A stretch of DNA of 64,000 nt from Selaginella moellendorffii (taxonomy: Eukaryota; Streptophyta; Lycopodiopsida; Selaginellales; Selaginellaceae). Of this stretch, positions 1 through 11,695 are shown one piece after another. Below the pieces are notes generated by a model. That model was not told the origin of the DNA and ran no database searches. It saw only the letters and a program-made list of their open reading frames with translations. Every line of letters begins with the position of its first letter. Within the stretch, counting starts at the first letter, position 1. A program made the position numbers and the translations under genes. The DNA is taken from the NCBI RefSeq assembly GCF_000143415.4, contig NW_003314297.1:1184148-1248147 (forward strand), given 5' to 3'.

Positions 1-201
1 ACGTTCATGGCCAGGTCTCTCTCGCTTTCTTTTCTTTTCATTTCGTGTAGGGAAGTTTCATGATCCAGTGCGTGTGCTTTGCAGATTACCGTGGAGTATC
101 GAGATGTTTTCTCGACCGAGCAAGCGAACGTCCGGAGACACTTCAGAGTGGCCGAAAGCACTGTCGACTTTTTCTCCCCGGGAGACCATCTGAAGATTTG
201 A
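1..201 (+). CDS. C-terminal end of an unidentified gene (5' part outside the window)
   Basis: A short exon end (1-14) is followed by a 70-bp GT-AG intron and an exon at 85-201 that ends in TGA. The joined tail reads VHGQITVEYRDVF and continues to SPGDHLKI before the stop. I do not recognise the family. Support comes only from clean splice sites and a protein-like composition. The gene would start left of the window. Confidence 0.35.
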
Positions 202-2353
202 AACTCTTTACCTGCGTAGAGTTAAGTTTCGTTTCTTATTCCCATGTAAACTTGTTTTGCCTCTCGAAGCGTTCGTTCCTTCCCCCGGCGACTGGGCTAG
301 CGCTTTGGTCCTTGACCACATTCACTTGTTCCTTCCAGGTTAACTTGAAAAGCGAGAAACATTCTACCAGCGATAAGGGAGCCGTTGGATGGTACGATTC
401 CTAGACTTGAATATCTGCTGCATAGTGTCTGTTTATGCCATGCATTGTGATTACAGTCCAAGCGCTCCAGGCATCTTAGCCACCTTTGAGTTTGTCGTTA
501 GCCATAAATTTTCCCCAAGATCCCAACGTTTGTTTTATACTCCCAGAAAGATTGCCTGTCCTGACACACGAGCTCATGCTTGCAGGAGGCGACAATGGAT
601 CAAACAAGCAACGAGTTTATTCTTTTTCCCTTCCAGTTGGAGCGTAGAGTTTCTCCGACGTCAACATCTTTGCTGAACCGGGCTTGCATCTGTACCAGGT
701 AAATTTTCTAGCTTTTCCTCGCAGGTCCTTCTAAAACTCGCATTGTCGTGCTTTACAGGTAAGCTGTTTGTTTGTGTACCCGATACTTAAAGCGAGTGAA
801 CAGATGAAAGCTTCGGGATGGACCGGATTCGTCATGAGTACGTCAGTTGGATGCTCGAGAGTGGACTGGCTTTGCTGGTGAGTGGTGCATCACAACACAC
901 ACCAAAAAAAAAGAAGTAAAGCTGCTATCGCGAGGCAGTACTTTGATGCAGATTCCCGTTCGTGGTGGTGGTCTACCTATGTAAACAAAGCCACTTTCGT
1001 CGGGCTGCGAGGTAAGAAGTCGCAATTTGTACATAGTTTTATGCCTTCCTGTCCTTCTTTTGGGCCTGACGCGCTGAGCTTTGCTTGAGCCGTTCTCAAA
1101 CGTTTTCGTTTTCTCTTTATCCCGCAGTTTGGAGGCAATGGAGGAGGCTACAGTGATGTTTGCCGGTTGTCTTCTGAATGTCCGAAGAAATTCTACTCTG
1201 CAAATCACACCGGAGAAGGTCATACGATATGGAGATGGCTCGGTAAGTGTGATCTCCTTTCATTCTACCTATTTTATCTCCTTTACTTGGACTCTAATAT
1301 AATCAACCGTACGTTGTTCTTACAGGAGTGGAACAGCGATGTGGGGTATGATAATGAAAAGCTGTGATGCGATGCGAGACGTTCAGTTCTCGAGTCTCCA
1401 TCGAACGACTGTGGGTAACATGTTATGATTGCAATTAGCAAGCATCGCCATTGTGAAAGTTATGGAGCTTATGATGTTTTCTCTCCAGATCTAAATGCCG
1501 AACTACTTGAGCTTGCCAACAAAAGATGGAAAGGAAGAAAAACCAGAAGGAAGGAAAGGTAGTTTCTTCTGGTTTCATAGCCAGCAGAGTTTGGCCGATT
1601 TACAGGGCGTCCGTATTGACAATTTTGTCTATGTTCGTCACCGACGCTCACAGACAGCTTGCCAAACTTTGTACCAAATATTCCAAAGGTCAAGATTGGC
1701 CACCGGCGAGCTGATTAAGCGAAAGAAAGAAAAAAAAAAATCACGCCGCTACGGAACAAAGGATCCTTTCAAATCGAAAAGGCCTTGTACGGTATGACAA
1801 GCCACAAGAACAAGAGATGTTAACGCGCGGTAAAATAATTCCACTTACCGACGTGCGTGCCGGGTTTTTGCCTGGATCCTTCTTCTCACACGGAAGAGAA
1901 GATTTTTGTTACCCCTGGGGAAAGGGGGAAAATCTCTCCATTTGCCCATTTTTCGGTCGAGGGAGCGGAGCTTTTTTGCTCCTCGATTTCTTGCTCAGTG
2001 TCATTGTCAAAGCCTCGCCCGTGCAGCAGCATTGTTTGTTTGTTGGCATATCGATTCCAAGCCAGTGTTGCTCGGCACCTCTCCTCGTCGCTTTATAGAC
2101 AGGGAGAGGAGGACAAGAAGAGAGTGAGCGATTCCTCCAAGTGGGTCGCGGGCGACGCGCAATCCGGGCGCGACCCACATCGCAGCGCCGCCGGATCGAT
2201 GAACCCTCGAGCGCGATTGGGCGGCGCAGGTAGGAAATGGATCCGATCGAGCAGCAGGGGATGCGGGATTGATAGAACAGGGGAAAAATGGAGATGGGCT
2301 GAGAAGAGGAATCATGGCTCCTCCACAGCGGAGTCGCGATCCCTGGGCTCGCG
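202..2353. other. No gene identified; short spliced-looking exons
   Basis: No long supported gene is seen here. Several short open stretches are bounded by plausible splice sites on the plus strand: about 595-699, 804-879, 948-1011, 1127-1240 and 1326-1367. The last two join in frame as a segment ending in EWNSDVGYDNEKL and a stop. They could be exons of a small gene, but the intermediate joins are not convincing and no family is recognised. From 1400 to 2353 there is nothing beyond presumed 5' sequence of the next gene. Confidence 0.3.
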
Positions 2354-5300
2354 ATGGGGGCGGCGATGACGCCGAGATCTCGTAGCCTGGATCGCCGCCA
2401 TCGAGCGCGGCGGGCGCCTACAATGCTCGTCGCGGCAGTGATTGAGCTCCTCGTCCTCTGGGCGGTTCTTGGGCGAGCGGCATTGCCAGGATCCCAGACC
2501 CAGAGCCTGCTGCGCCTCCAGAAGCTCCTGGGGGATCCATCGGCGCTGGGCGGGTGGAGCGCCAACACGTCGTTTTGCTCGCTGCCGCCATCGCCGATGC
2601 TCAACGTCTCGTGCGCCTACGCGGATCAGTCGGGAACCCAGACCGTGATCTTGCTCCAGATTGTGGGTGACAAGCTTCCAATCACGGTGGAGCAAAAGGA
2701 GTCGGCCAACTACACGGAATCACAGGTGGGCCGATTCAAAACCCCGATCTTCTTCTTCTTCTCCTTCTCCTTCTCGTCCTTGTGTTCTTGGATGGATTTC
2801 TTGCTTAGTTTTCCTTGCTAGTAGTGATTTGGCTTGCCTTGGTTTGTGTTCTTTGCCTATGATGGTGGTGATGATGGTTTGATGATGTGATCTCTTTCAT
2901 CTTTTTCTTCATGAATGGCGGATGATGACCTGCCTCTTGATGGTGATATTTCTTTTCTTTTCCTCCGTTCAAAGGTAAGATTTTCACTTGATGAGTGATC
3001 TTCTCCGTGGAATTCTTTTGAGAACCACGTTTTAGTCGATTGATATTTCTTTCTTTCGGATTCATGATCGTTCTTTTACGTATGCGGTTCGATTTTATCC
3101 ATTGTTTTTTCCACGAGCTTGCGTGCAACTCTGCGAAGAGATCTTTGAAAGAGTCCACTCTCAAAATGTGTTTTTTCTTGCATGTGTCCACTCGATCGAC
3201 TGTGGTTTGTTTCTCATACTCGAATGACGATGATGTTTTCCTGATCATTGATTTGCTACGTAAGAACTCTTATGGGAACTTCCTTCTGGCTTGTTTTTCA
3301 CAGAACTCTCACTTTGTCTCTTCTCGATCTAGATGTTCTTCCTGATCATTGATTTGCTTTGCTTCTCACGTAAACTTTTACTCACTTGTTTGTCACAAAA
3401 CTCTGTCGTTCTTCTCGATCAAAAACGAAACTTTGGTCACCACTAAACAAGTTTCCCATGCATTTCCACAGGTCCGCCTCCCGGACGACTTCTCGATCAT
3501 CACTCTGGCCAACACGCTCGTCAAGTTCCCCGACCTCCGCACGCTCACGCTCGTCTCCCTCGGCATCTGGGGCCTCGTCCCCGCCAGCCTCGACCACCTC
3601 CGCTCGCTCGAGCTCCTCAACCTCAGCTCCAACTTCCTCTCCGGCTCCATCCCCGACCGCTTCGCCTCCCTCGGCAGCCTCCAGTCGCTCGCCCTCGACA
3701 ACAACATCCTCCGCGGGACCTTCCCCACCGCGCTCAACGTCCTCCCCAACCTCGACACCCTCCAGCTCTCGCACAACCAGATCGCCGGCACCATCCCCTC
3801 GCAAATCTCCCTCTTCGCCAGCCTCAAGACGCTCGACATGGACCACAACTTGCTCTTCGGCGCGCTCCCGGACTCCATCTCCAACATGAGGGTGGCGGAG
3901 ACCATCTCCATCTCGGACAACTTCCTGGCCGGCGTCGTACCAAACTTGAGCCGGGTGGCGAGCCTGCGCACTCTCAACTTGGCCGGGAACCAGCTCGGCC
4001 CCTCCTTCCCGGGCCTCGGCCAGGGCCTCGTCTCCGCCAACCTCGAGAGGAACCGCTTCTCCGACTCCATCCCGGACAGCCTGCGCGGCCTCTCCCAGCT
4101 CAAGCTCCTCAACCTCTCGCTCAACTCCATCCCCGGGGCGCTGCCGGGATGGATCTTCTCGCTGCAAAGTTTGGAGACGCTGGTGCTGGATCACAACCGG
4201 CTGTCCGGGACTCTTCCCAGTGCTGTGACGCTGGCGAGCGGGCTGCGATACGTGGACATCTCCACGAATCTTTTGATGGGGGAGGTCCCCGCGGAGCTGC
4301 GGTCCGGGAGGATCACGTTGCATGTCGAGGAAAACTGCTTCTCCGGGCAGGAGATCCAGCTCCAGCAGCAGCAGCCGCAAGAGTATTGTCTCAAGGCGCA
4401 GAGGATGATACCGGTTGGAAGTGGTGGTGGGAGTGGAGGTGGCGGAAGCTCTGGCGATGGTGGAAGTGGGGGACCGGGCTCTTCTTCTGGTGGATCCAAG
4501 CGGCGGTGGAAAGGTGGCGTTGTAGCTGGGATCGCCGGCGGAGTCATGGCCGTGGGTGCTGCCATGGCTTTACTGCTGGTGATACTGCTGCGCTTCTCCA
4601 AGAGAGGGAAGCTCAAGCTCAAGCATGCGGCTGCTACTTGTGCGAACAACTCGTGTGCTGATACGGCCTCGGTGGGAGTTCCCGTGGAGCTCCTCCATAG
4701 CACGAGTAAGTTCTTTTAGCTTGTGCTTTCCATTCATTGTTCTTGAGCGTTTTTGGCAGGATACTTGGCTCAATCCGGGACTGTCGGAGCAACCGGACCA
4801 AACCAATGTCGGGTTTTCTCGCTGCTGGAGCTGGAAGAGGCCACGAGTCGATTCAGCCAAGGTTTACTCATTGGAGAGGGCGAGTATGGAAAGGTAGGAA
4901 CAAAGTTCTCGATCATAGTTTTCCAGGACTAAAAAGCCGGACTTTTCCTCGCAGGTGTTCAGAGGAAAGCTTGACGATGGAACGCTGGTCGCGATCAAAT
5001 GCCTGGTTATCGATTCGAGGCAGGAGATGAAGCAGCTCAAGGCACATTTGGAGTTCCTGTCGAGGATCCGACACAGGCACTTGGTCAGTCTCTTTGGCTA
5101 CTGCCTCGAGCGAGAGAAGGATGGACCCCAGCACCGGCGGCTCTACCTCGTCTCCGAGTTCATCGATAATGGCACTCTTCGCAGCCATCTCTTCAGTAAG
5201 TCCTGCCATTTTTACCTTCCTCTTCCAAAAGTTCCATCGTTTCTCTAGCAAAGTTTCCTCTTCGAATGGTTCCAGCAAGGTTTCCTCTTCCAAAGTTCCA

Positions 5301-6232
5301 TCCTTCCTATAGCAAAGTTTTCTCTTCCAACTTCCATCATTTCTCTAGCAAAGTTTCCTTTCCTAGTTCCATCTTTTCTCTAGCAAACTTTCCAGTACTC
5401 ACTCTTGGTGGATCGTCCAGAGCGAAAATTGAAGGAGTCTTTAACGTGGCAAAACCGGCTGGTCGCGGCTCTCGGCGCCGGCCGGGGTATACACTACCTT
5501 CACACGGGCGTCGTGCCGGGGATTTTCAACAACGACGTGAGGATCACGAACATTTTGCTGGATCACAATTTTGTAGGAAAAGTGAGCGATTTTGGATTAG
5601 CCAGGCATCCCGAGAGCGAGTCGTACCAGTCGTATGGATCCGACGTAAGTAATTCTTCCAAAGTTCTTGTGATTATACCAACTTTGTGGATTGATCGCAG
5701 CATGTTTTCACACACAACGCTGTCACATACATCGATTTGGATCACAGTAACAGGTATGGAGGAAAGTTTCCATTCGTTTCTTCTCTCTCACTCTTTCTTT
5801 TCTTTTTTTCTTTCCAGGAAGCTGGCCACGGACAAGAGAGATGTGTATAACTTTGGACTTACATTACTCGAGATTGTTCTCGGGAGACCACCAACCGTAG
5901 ACAATCCCATGGCCATGAAACCCAAAGTCCAAGAGCTCGTAAGTTCCTCCTCCTCGTTTTCTATCTGGAGGACTTAGATCTTGCTTCTTTTCCAGGAGAT
6001 GATGCTGACGGACAGTGTGTTTCGGACGGAGATGGTGGACTCGGCGATCTCGGGAACTTGTTCCGAGGATTCTCTGTCGACGGTGCTGGAGATTGCTGCA
6101 AAGTGCCTGTCGAGTGACCTCACCGCCAGGCCCTCGATGGAAGACGTCCTGTGGAACCTCCAATATGCAGTCCAAGTCCAAGACCAAAGATTTAGTGGAG
6201 AGTACCTCGAAGACTCCAGTGGAAGAGAATAA
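2354..6232 (+). CDS. Probable inactive LRR receptor-like kinase (At3g03770/At5g14210 type)
   Basis: Eight exons: 2354-2725, 3472-4705, 4760-4893, 4955-5195, 5421-5644, 5701-5753, 5818-5938 and 5996-6232. They give 871 aa in a continuous frame. The order is a hydrophobic N-terminus, a cap with paired Cys, about eight leucine-rich repeats, a Gly/Ser-rich linker, a transmembrane helix (about 471-495) and a kinase-like domain. The first ATG (2354) precedes a basic stretch; the ATG at 2423 would give a cleaner signal peptide. The glycine loop GEGEYGKV, the beta-3 lysine (VAIK) and DFG are present, but the HRD catalytic loop is replaced by VVPGIFNND, so phosphotransfer is unlikely. The C-terminal DVLWNLQYA is typical of this subfamily. 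It probably acts as a plasma-membrane receptor scaffold (inferred). Confidence 0.88.
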
Positions 6233-6739
6233 ACTCCGTCGGCAAGGAAGAGCAAGGACGCGCACTATTAAATAACACCAACACACGAAGATATTAGAAA
6301 AGCAGAGACGATCATAGAGGACTTACGACGCGACGCGGGGAAGTTTTTCAAGAACGTTGGAACATCGTAAGTCTTTCTTCGCACGAATGAAGCTCTTCTT
6401 ATGTGTAATAATTTTGCAGGATGCGAGCATCAATCGAAACACTGCGACAACAAGCAAGTAGAGACGTGCGAACGAAAGTTGTGTAGAAAGTGTGTCGAAT
6501 TTAATGCACATCTGGTAGTAGAATACTGTTCACTGTTCTACTCACCGCAAAACGCCAGCAATCTTCTGGACTGTCTGTATGCTCTTCACGGAAGAGAAGA
6601 ATGGAGAAAAACGACAGCTGAGGGAAATAGCATCCTGGAGCAGAATTTGGCTGTAACAACACGACAGCTCTTGTAAGAAAGATATTTATATTTTTGGTCT
6701 TCAAAATGACAGCAACGGCCCATACCTGTCGTTGTGTGA
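6233..6739. other. Intergenic, convergent 3' ends
   Basis: This gap lies between the receptor-like gene (+) and the galactosyltransferase gene (-), whose 3' ends face each other. I see no supported coding sequence or RNA gene; it presumably holds both 3' UTRs. Confidence 0.5.
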
Positions 6740-8137
6740 CTAATCTGGAAGCGTGGGGCTCCTGGAGCAGGCATCCAGTTGATGGACCTCCCTGAGCCTC
6801 TGTTCGGGGTTGCACAGCCCTGCTGTGTCAAGCAGAAAAGTTGTAAGTGTAAAGTTAAAGTCATTTTCAAATAAAGCTTGCAAGAATTTGCACTGGCCTG
6901 AGCACTTTGGAATGTCCCAAACGGCAATGGAGGTCGGAGTACACGTCTGTTCACACAGCGCTCGGTTGTCTTCGTGGTTGACGTTCATTGCCAACATCCA
7001 AGAGCCCAAGGTCACGTCCTCGTTTGTGAACATGCGAAAGCTGTTAAGAAAGGGTTGCAATTAGTCGCGAAACGCGAAGCGAGCATGGTACCTATCATTG
7101 CGAGCAATAGCCAGAGCAGCGACTACCTCTGATGATAACGCATAGATTGGTCCGTAAGCGTGTAAGAAGTATTCGCTGCCAAGTAAATATGCCAGAGGCT
7201 CGTACCTGTATTCCGCGGAACTAGACGCGTAAGCGAAATAGAAAATTTATGAAAGACTCATACCACTTCTGTCTGGAATCTGTAATGACAGGTCCTTTCT
7301 TCATACATCCCAAGTATGTTCTCGGTGTCGATCTATCCTTGGCTAGCAAAGTTGCAAGCCGGTCTGCGCAAGAAAAATAAAAAGGAAATAGCAAAATGTT
7401 TACTTGCATTGTCAAAACAACTTAACATACCGGTTCTCAAATAGATATCATCGTCTGCTTTAACATAGAACTCGGCATCGAAGAGCATATAAGCGGCCTT
7501 GAAATACGCTAGCCTGCGCATGGAAGAACATGGCATAAAAGAAAAAGAAAAAACAAGCTTTGAGCAAGCATACGTCTTGTGTGTGAGTTTCAAATATTCT
7601 TCTTCGATATCGATGCGTATAAAATCCTTGTAAGTTTCGATCTCCTCCTCCAGCTCCTCCATTTTTCTCTTGTCAGCTGTGTGTCCAATGATAAATCGTA
7701 TGGCAAGTCCTGTCGATTGCTGTAAGCTGGAAAGCAAATCGGAAAAAAAACATCTAACCGAAGAAAGCAAAACGAGCACGAACTTACGAAACCAGTCCCT
7801 CCGGAGAATCAGGCATCCAAGTCTCCCTCAGCGCCTTGCGCCTCTCTCGCGATCCAAACCCTGTCTGGATCCCAACCACGCCCAAAACCTTTGGCCTCGA
7901 TTCCAGCGGCTCCTGGAGAACACCCGACCTCCACGCCTCGGAGGATCGAAACGTATCCTCGACCTGGTGGCATGGCGCTGGCCCCCAGCCGAATCTCCCC
8001 GGCGCCACCAGCAGCGTTAGCAGCACACCAAGAACAAACGCCGCGAAAATCCCCGCGCCCGATCGCAAGCACACCGCCCTGGCCCTGTAAATCTGGAATC
8101 TCAGCGCGGGGAGCTTCTTCCCTGGAGACGATGGCAT
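6740..8137 (-). CDS. Probable beta-1,3-galactosyltransferase (GT31)
   Basis: Seven exons on the minus strand: 8137-7788, 7726-7574, 7513-7431, 7363-7264, 7205-7092, 7040-6898 and 6819-6740, giving 340 aa. It is a type II Golgi protein with a short basic N-terminus, one membrane anchor ([14 protein letters not shown]) and a GT31 catalytic domain. Visible motifs are [15 protein letters not shown], the metal-binding KADDDIYL, the NEDVTLGSW segment and the plant C-terminal [14 protein letters not shown]. The family transfers galactose from UDP-Gal to glycoprotein or AGP acceptors; the acceptor cannot be told here. The last intron must start with GC (6897-6896) to restore KCSGLC; it is 78 bp and open in frame, so unspliced RNA would also code through. 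Confidence 0.9.
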
Positions 8138-8291
8138 CGCGCTTCAGCTGCGCGGGCATTCCTACCCCGGATCCACAAACCCTAATCGCGCAATGGCGAA
8201 TATTTGGCATTTATCGAATCGGACGGATATGCTTTGACCACGAGGACCGTTGGAGTTTCCTTTTTAGAGGTTAGGGTTTGGCGTTTTAGTG

Positions 8292-10130
8292 ATGAGGTTT
8301 GCGCTCAAGGCGGGAGGAGGCGATGGCGCGCGCTGTGGCGTCATGAATTTTGGGGCGGCGCTGGCGCCTGTGGACACGCCGTGCCTGCTGCTCTCCACGC
8401 GCCGAGGTTTGCCATCGTTTGTCTCTACGGATTTGCTGCCGGAGCTCCATCCAGATGCGCGCGTTCTTCACGTCAATCCAGTGCATTTGTAAGCCCCGCA
8501 TTGATGTTGTTTCGCTTGTGCGTGGTGTTTTCATTTGGCATTCATAGGTTTGTGTTTTCTTGCTTGCTTCTCCATTTGCATTCATAGATTTCTTGCTCGC
8601 TCGCTCGCTTCGCTTGTGTGATGTTGTCAGTGCTGGATAGAGTCTTCTTTCCATGATTTTCTTTTTCTTTCCAAGCCTTGAAGGTCCACCAGTGAGCACA
8701 ATCCATGAAATTGGTGGAGGACACAAGCTACTTAACTTGCAAGGCAACGCCCTTGTGTCCCTCGCCAGAGACTCAATCGTAAGCGAACCCGACGGAGAAG
8801 GGAACACCAAACTTGGTGCAGCCTTTAATACATCGTCCGGTCGCCGTGTGGTGAGCATCACGACGCTGGTTCTTTTATTTGATCCGTTTTAACTGGTGGG
8901 ATTTTTTAACTAGATTGGTCCTGCAAAGTACATGGAACTTGTCAACGCATTGAAGCCAAATGTGTGGGCTTCAATAGCGGACGAGCTTCCCACCTGGGTT
9001 TCCCAAAGGCGGAATAAGCTCTCAGTGGATCGGACTCTGCAGTGGCTTGATAAATGCCTTGGTTTGCAATCTGTATGACTTCGGACAAGTATTTTACTTA
9101 GTAATCTAGTATGATGGTTTGTAGGTTGGCGAAAATACATCTTTTGGAACCATTGTAGGAGGTGCAAGCATAGAAGAACGAAAGCGATCTGCTTCAGAGA
9201 CTGCTAAGAGAAACGTCTCAGGCGAGTACATTTTCATATTCTAGAACTTAGTCTCTGTATTCGTTTTGCATTTTTGTGATGACTCCTTGACTATAGGCTT
9301 TTTCATAGGCGGCTTTGGACTTGGGGAAAGCCCAGAGGATCGTTTGACATTGCTGCAAAGTGTTACTGTAAGCTAAATGATATCATTTGATAGATATAGA
9401 TTTTGATTCATGCAACTGGCGTTTGAGGTGTTTTCTGTGCTCTCTAGGATTGCTTGCCGAAAGACCTTCCACGAATTATCAGTGGCCTGGGAATGCCAGG
9501 TATATCGATGATTTATCGCATTCCAACTTGTGTGACTAATCCATTGTGCCAGAGGAAATTTTGCAAGCAGTCTCTACTGGTGTCGATATCTTCGACAGCA
9601 CCTACCCGCATACACTGACCAAAGGAGGCTATGCAATGACCTTTCCACTGTCGATGGACGAAAAGCCGTGGAAATTTTCTCTGGAAGATGGAGCCGAGCT
9701 CGGTGCAGACTTCACGAAAATAAACCTCCGATCAATAGCTTACAGGTATTACTATATGTCCAACTTACGTTATGTCCTAGATAGTGTTTTCCGGCTTAAA
9801 GTGTGGCTGATGCTTATAGATGCGACGTGACTCCCCTCAAGCCCGGTTGTACCTGCTATACATGCCAAAAGCACACGAGAGCGTACATCAATCACTTGCT
9901 AAACACACACGAGATGGTTGCTCAAACTTTGCTTGACATGTAGGCTTTCTTTTCCTAATTTTCTGGAGCTTGCGTTGACGTTATTCCTTTGCAGGCATAA
10001 CATTCACCACTACCTCTCGTTTTTCCAAGCAATACGCGATGCGATATGTGGCTCTTATTTTGAAGAGTTTCAGCACTGGTTTATTGGTCAAAGGCGATAT
10101 TGTGAAAGCGAGGTACACGCTGTAGTCTAA
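8292..10130 (+). CDS. QTRT2: Queuine tRNA-ribosyltransferase accessory subunit 2
   Basis: Nine exons: 8292-8488, 8676-8850, 8914-9072, 9125-9221, 9297-9367, 9448-9499, 9553-9745, 9820-9939 and 9995-10130, giving 399 aa. This is the non-catalytic partner of the eukaryotic TGT heterodimer that swaps guanine-34 for queuine in tRNAs with GUN anticodons. Evidence is the TIM-barrel-like order with [20 protein letters not shown] and [14 protein letters not shown] (lacking the PTR motif of the catalytic subunit), then the zinc site [18 protein letters not shown] and the tail [14 protein letters not shown]. The fourth intron begins CAG|GCGAGT, a GC-AG intron forced by the reading frame. It is transcribed divergently from the galactosyltransferase; the two start codons are about 150 bp apart. 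Confidence 0.92.
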
Positions 10131-10507
10131 GCTTATCTGACACGAAAACGCCTTGTTGGAACCTCCCAGTGTTTTGACGTGAATGTCAGCTTGCTTACAC
10201 CGGAAGCCGCTAACATTTTATGAGCGAGGTACAAGATTCTTTCCGGGGCTAGAGCTTACCACGTGTTCTTGTAATTACCAAGTTGTCGCTGGAATTAAGC
10301 TCTGAACACAAAGAGGCAAGAATTGGGTGAAATAGTTTTGTTTGTCGCTCTGCAATATTCTGGACTAAATGCTCTTGTTTGCTCCTGTTCATTCGTCAGG
10401 AATCAGATGGAGGAATGCTAACTAGGCGATTATCCTGAAAGCGTCCCGAGGTACACACACATACTCGAAGGGAAAGAAATTTGGATCTCTCAAGTGACAA
10501 GACAGTA
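10131..10507. other. Intergenic spacer
   Basis: No coding sequence or RNA gene is supported between the QTRT2 stop and the first RING-CH gene. Confidence 0.4.
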
Positions 10508-11109
10508 ATGATATCAGAGCCTGAAGAAAACGAGACCAGACAGGCCAGGAAATCCGAGGTCGAGCAGTGTAGTCAGGATTTTGTTGCCGTAGATGTGGAC
10601 GAAACGGCTCCATCAGCAATTAAGCAAGAACTAGAGAGGCTACACGAGCGACGCCCGGACAGTCTCGAGTCCAATGGAGCAGCAGAAGGCAGAGTTTGCA
10701 GAGTGTGCCATCTTCCACTCGAGGCCGATGTCTCGATCGAGCTCGGCTGCTCCTGCAAGAACGAGCTAGCGGTCGCTCATCAACGCTGTGCAGCGACGTG
10801 GTTTACGATCAAGGGCAGCAAGTAAGCAAGCTCAAAGCTCTCATTTTCTTCGCATTTCTCTAGTGTTGTTGAAGTTTTCCTTACTCCAGGACATGCGAGA
10901 TATGCGGCCGGGCCGCCGAGAACGTAAGCTTTGATCGCGCCATCGCTCGAAGACCCGATCATCTCGTCATGAGCGTGGAGCTCAATGTGGAGATGCAAGA
11001 GGAGAACTCCTACACCGTCAAGCGTGCTCTTTGCAACTTGCTGCTGTCGCTGTGCGTGGTTATCCCGTTCTTACCGTGGCTCTTCCGGGTACATTTGCTC
11101 AAGCTATAA
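10508..11109 (+). CDS. RING-CH (RINGv) zinc-finger protein with C-terminal membrane anchor, copy 1
   Basis: Two exons (10508-10821 and 10890-11109) give 177 aa. An acidic N-terminus precedes a C4HC3 RING variant: CRVCHLP, GCSCKNELAVAHQRC, W and CEICG, split by the intron right before the last Cys pair. A hydrophobic C-terminal segment (LLLSLCVVIPFLPWLF) suggests a tail-anchored protein. RING-CH proteins are usually E3 ubiquitin ligases; substrates cannot be inferred. The paralogue immediately downstream has the same intron position and the same ending (PWLFR), which supports both models. Confidence 0.87.
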
Positions 11110-11695
11110 AACTTTTCATTGCTATCGCCCCAGGGAGGTACTTAAAATCTCGATCGAAGCTTTTCCAATCCATTTCTTTCCAGCTCGCTCACAGGGACGA
11201 TCAACATTGCAACAACAGGGACAGTCCAGGAATCTTCTTTGGTTTTTTTGGTTTTTTTTTTCTTTAAACAGCTTAGCTTTTGTTTTTGGCTCGCTCTGGA
11301 CAAAACAAGACAGGGACTTTAACAGGAGCGTACGAAAGGCGTGTTGTACTCACGTACTATTCCGTGACACGGAAGAAATGCACGGAATCTACGTGGTGGG
11401 TTTAAAGTTAATAATGCGGCTTTTCCTAAGTTTATACGCAGAGAAAGAGTTCCAAATAAGTCCTCTTGGAAGAGGTACAAATTAGGGTGCTGTGTGGGTA
11501 GATCTACTGCTATTTATTTTCCTTCCCTATTTTGACGAGGTAGTTTTTTTTTCGCTCTGCTCTCTTGGATAGGGGATGAATATTCTCTCTATCTCGCTAC
11601 ATGGAACCACAACGACGCGAGAAGCATTGATTCTCCTCCTCTTTGCGTGTTCTTGAGGAATCGATCGATGCTTGCGTGCTGCTGAAGAGGGATTT
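11110..11695. other. Spacer between the tandem RING-CH genes
   Basis: No supported coding sequence. It probably contains the 3' UTR of copy 1 and the promoter of copy 2. Confidence 0.4.

Noticed and set aside
1857-2604. Overlapping frames upstream of the receptor-like gene on both strands
   Set aside because: No splice or family support; they overlap the presumed promoter and first exon of the receptor-like kinase.
3382-4380. 332-codon minus-strand frame opposite the LRR exon
   Set aside because: It is a shadow of the GC-rich LRR exon; the plus strand carries a clear protein family.
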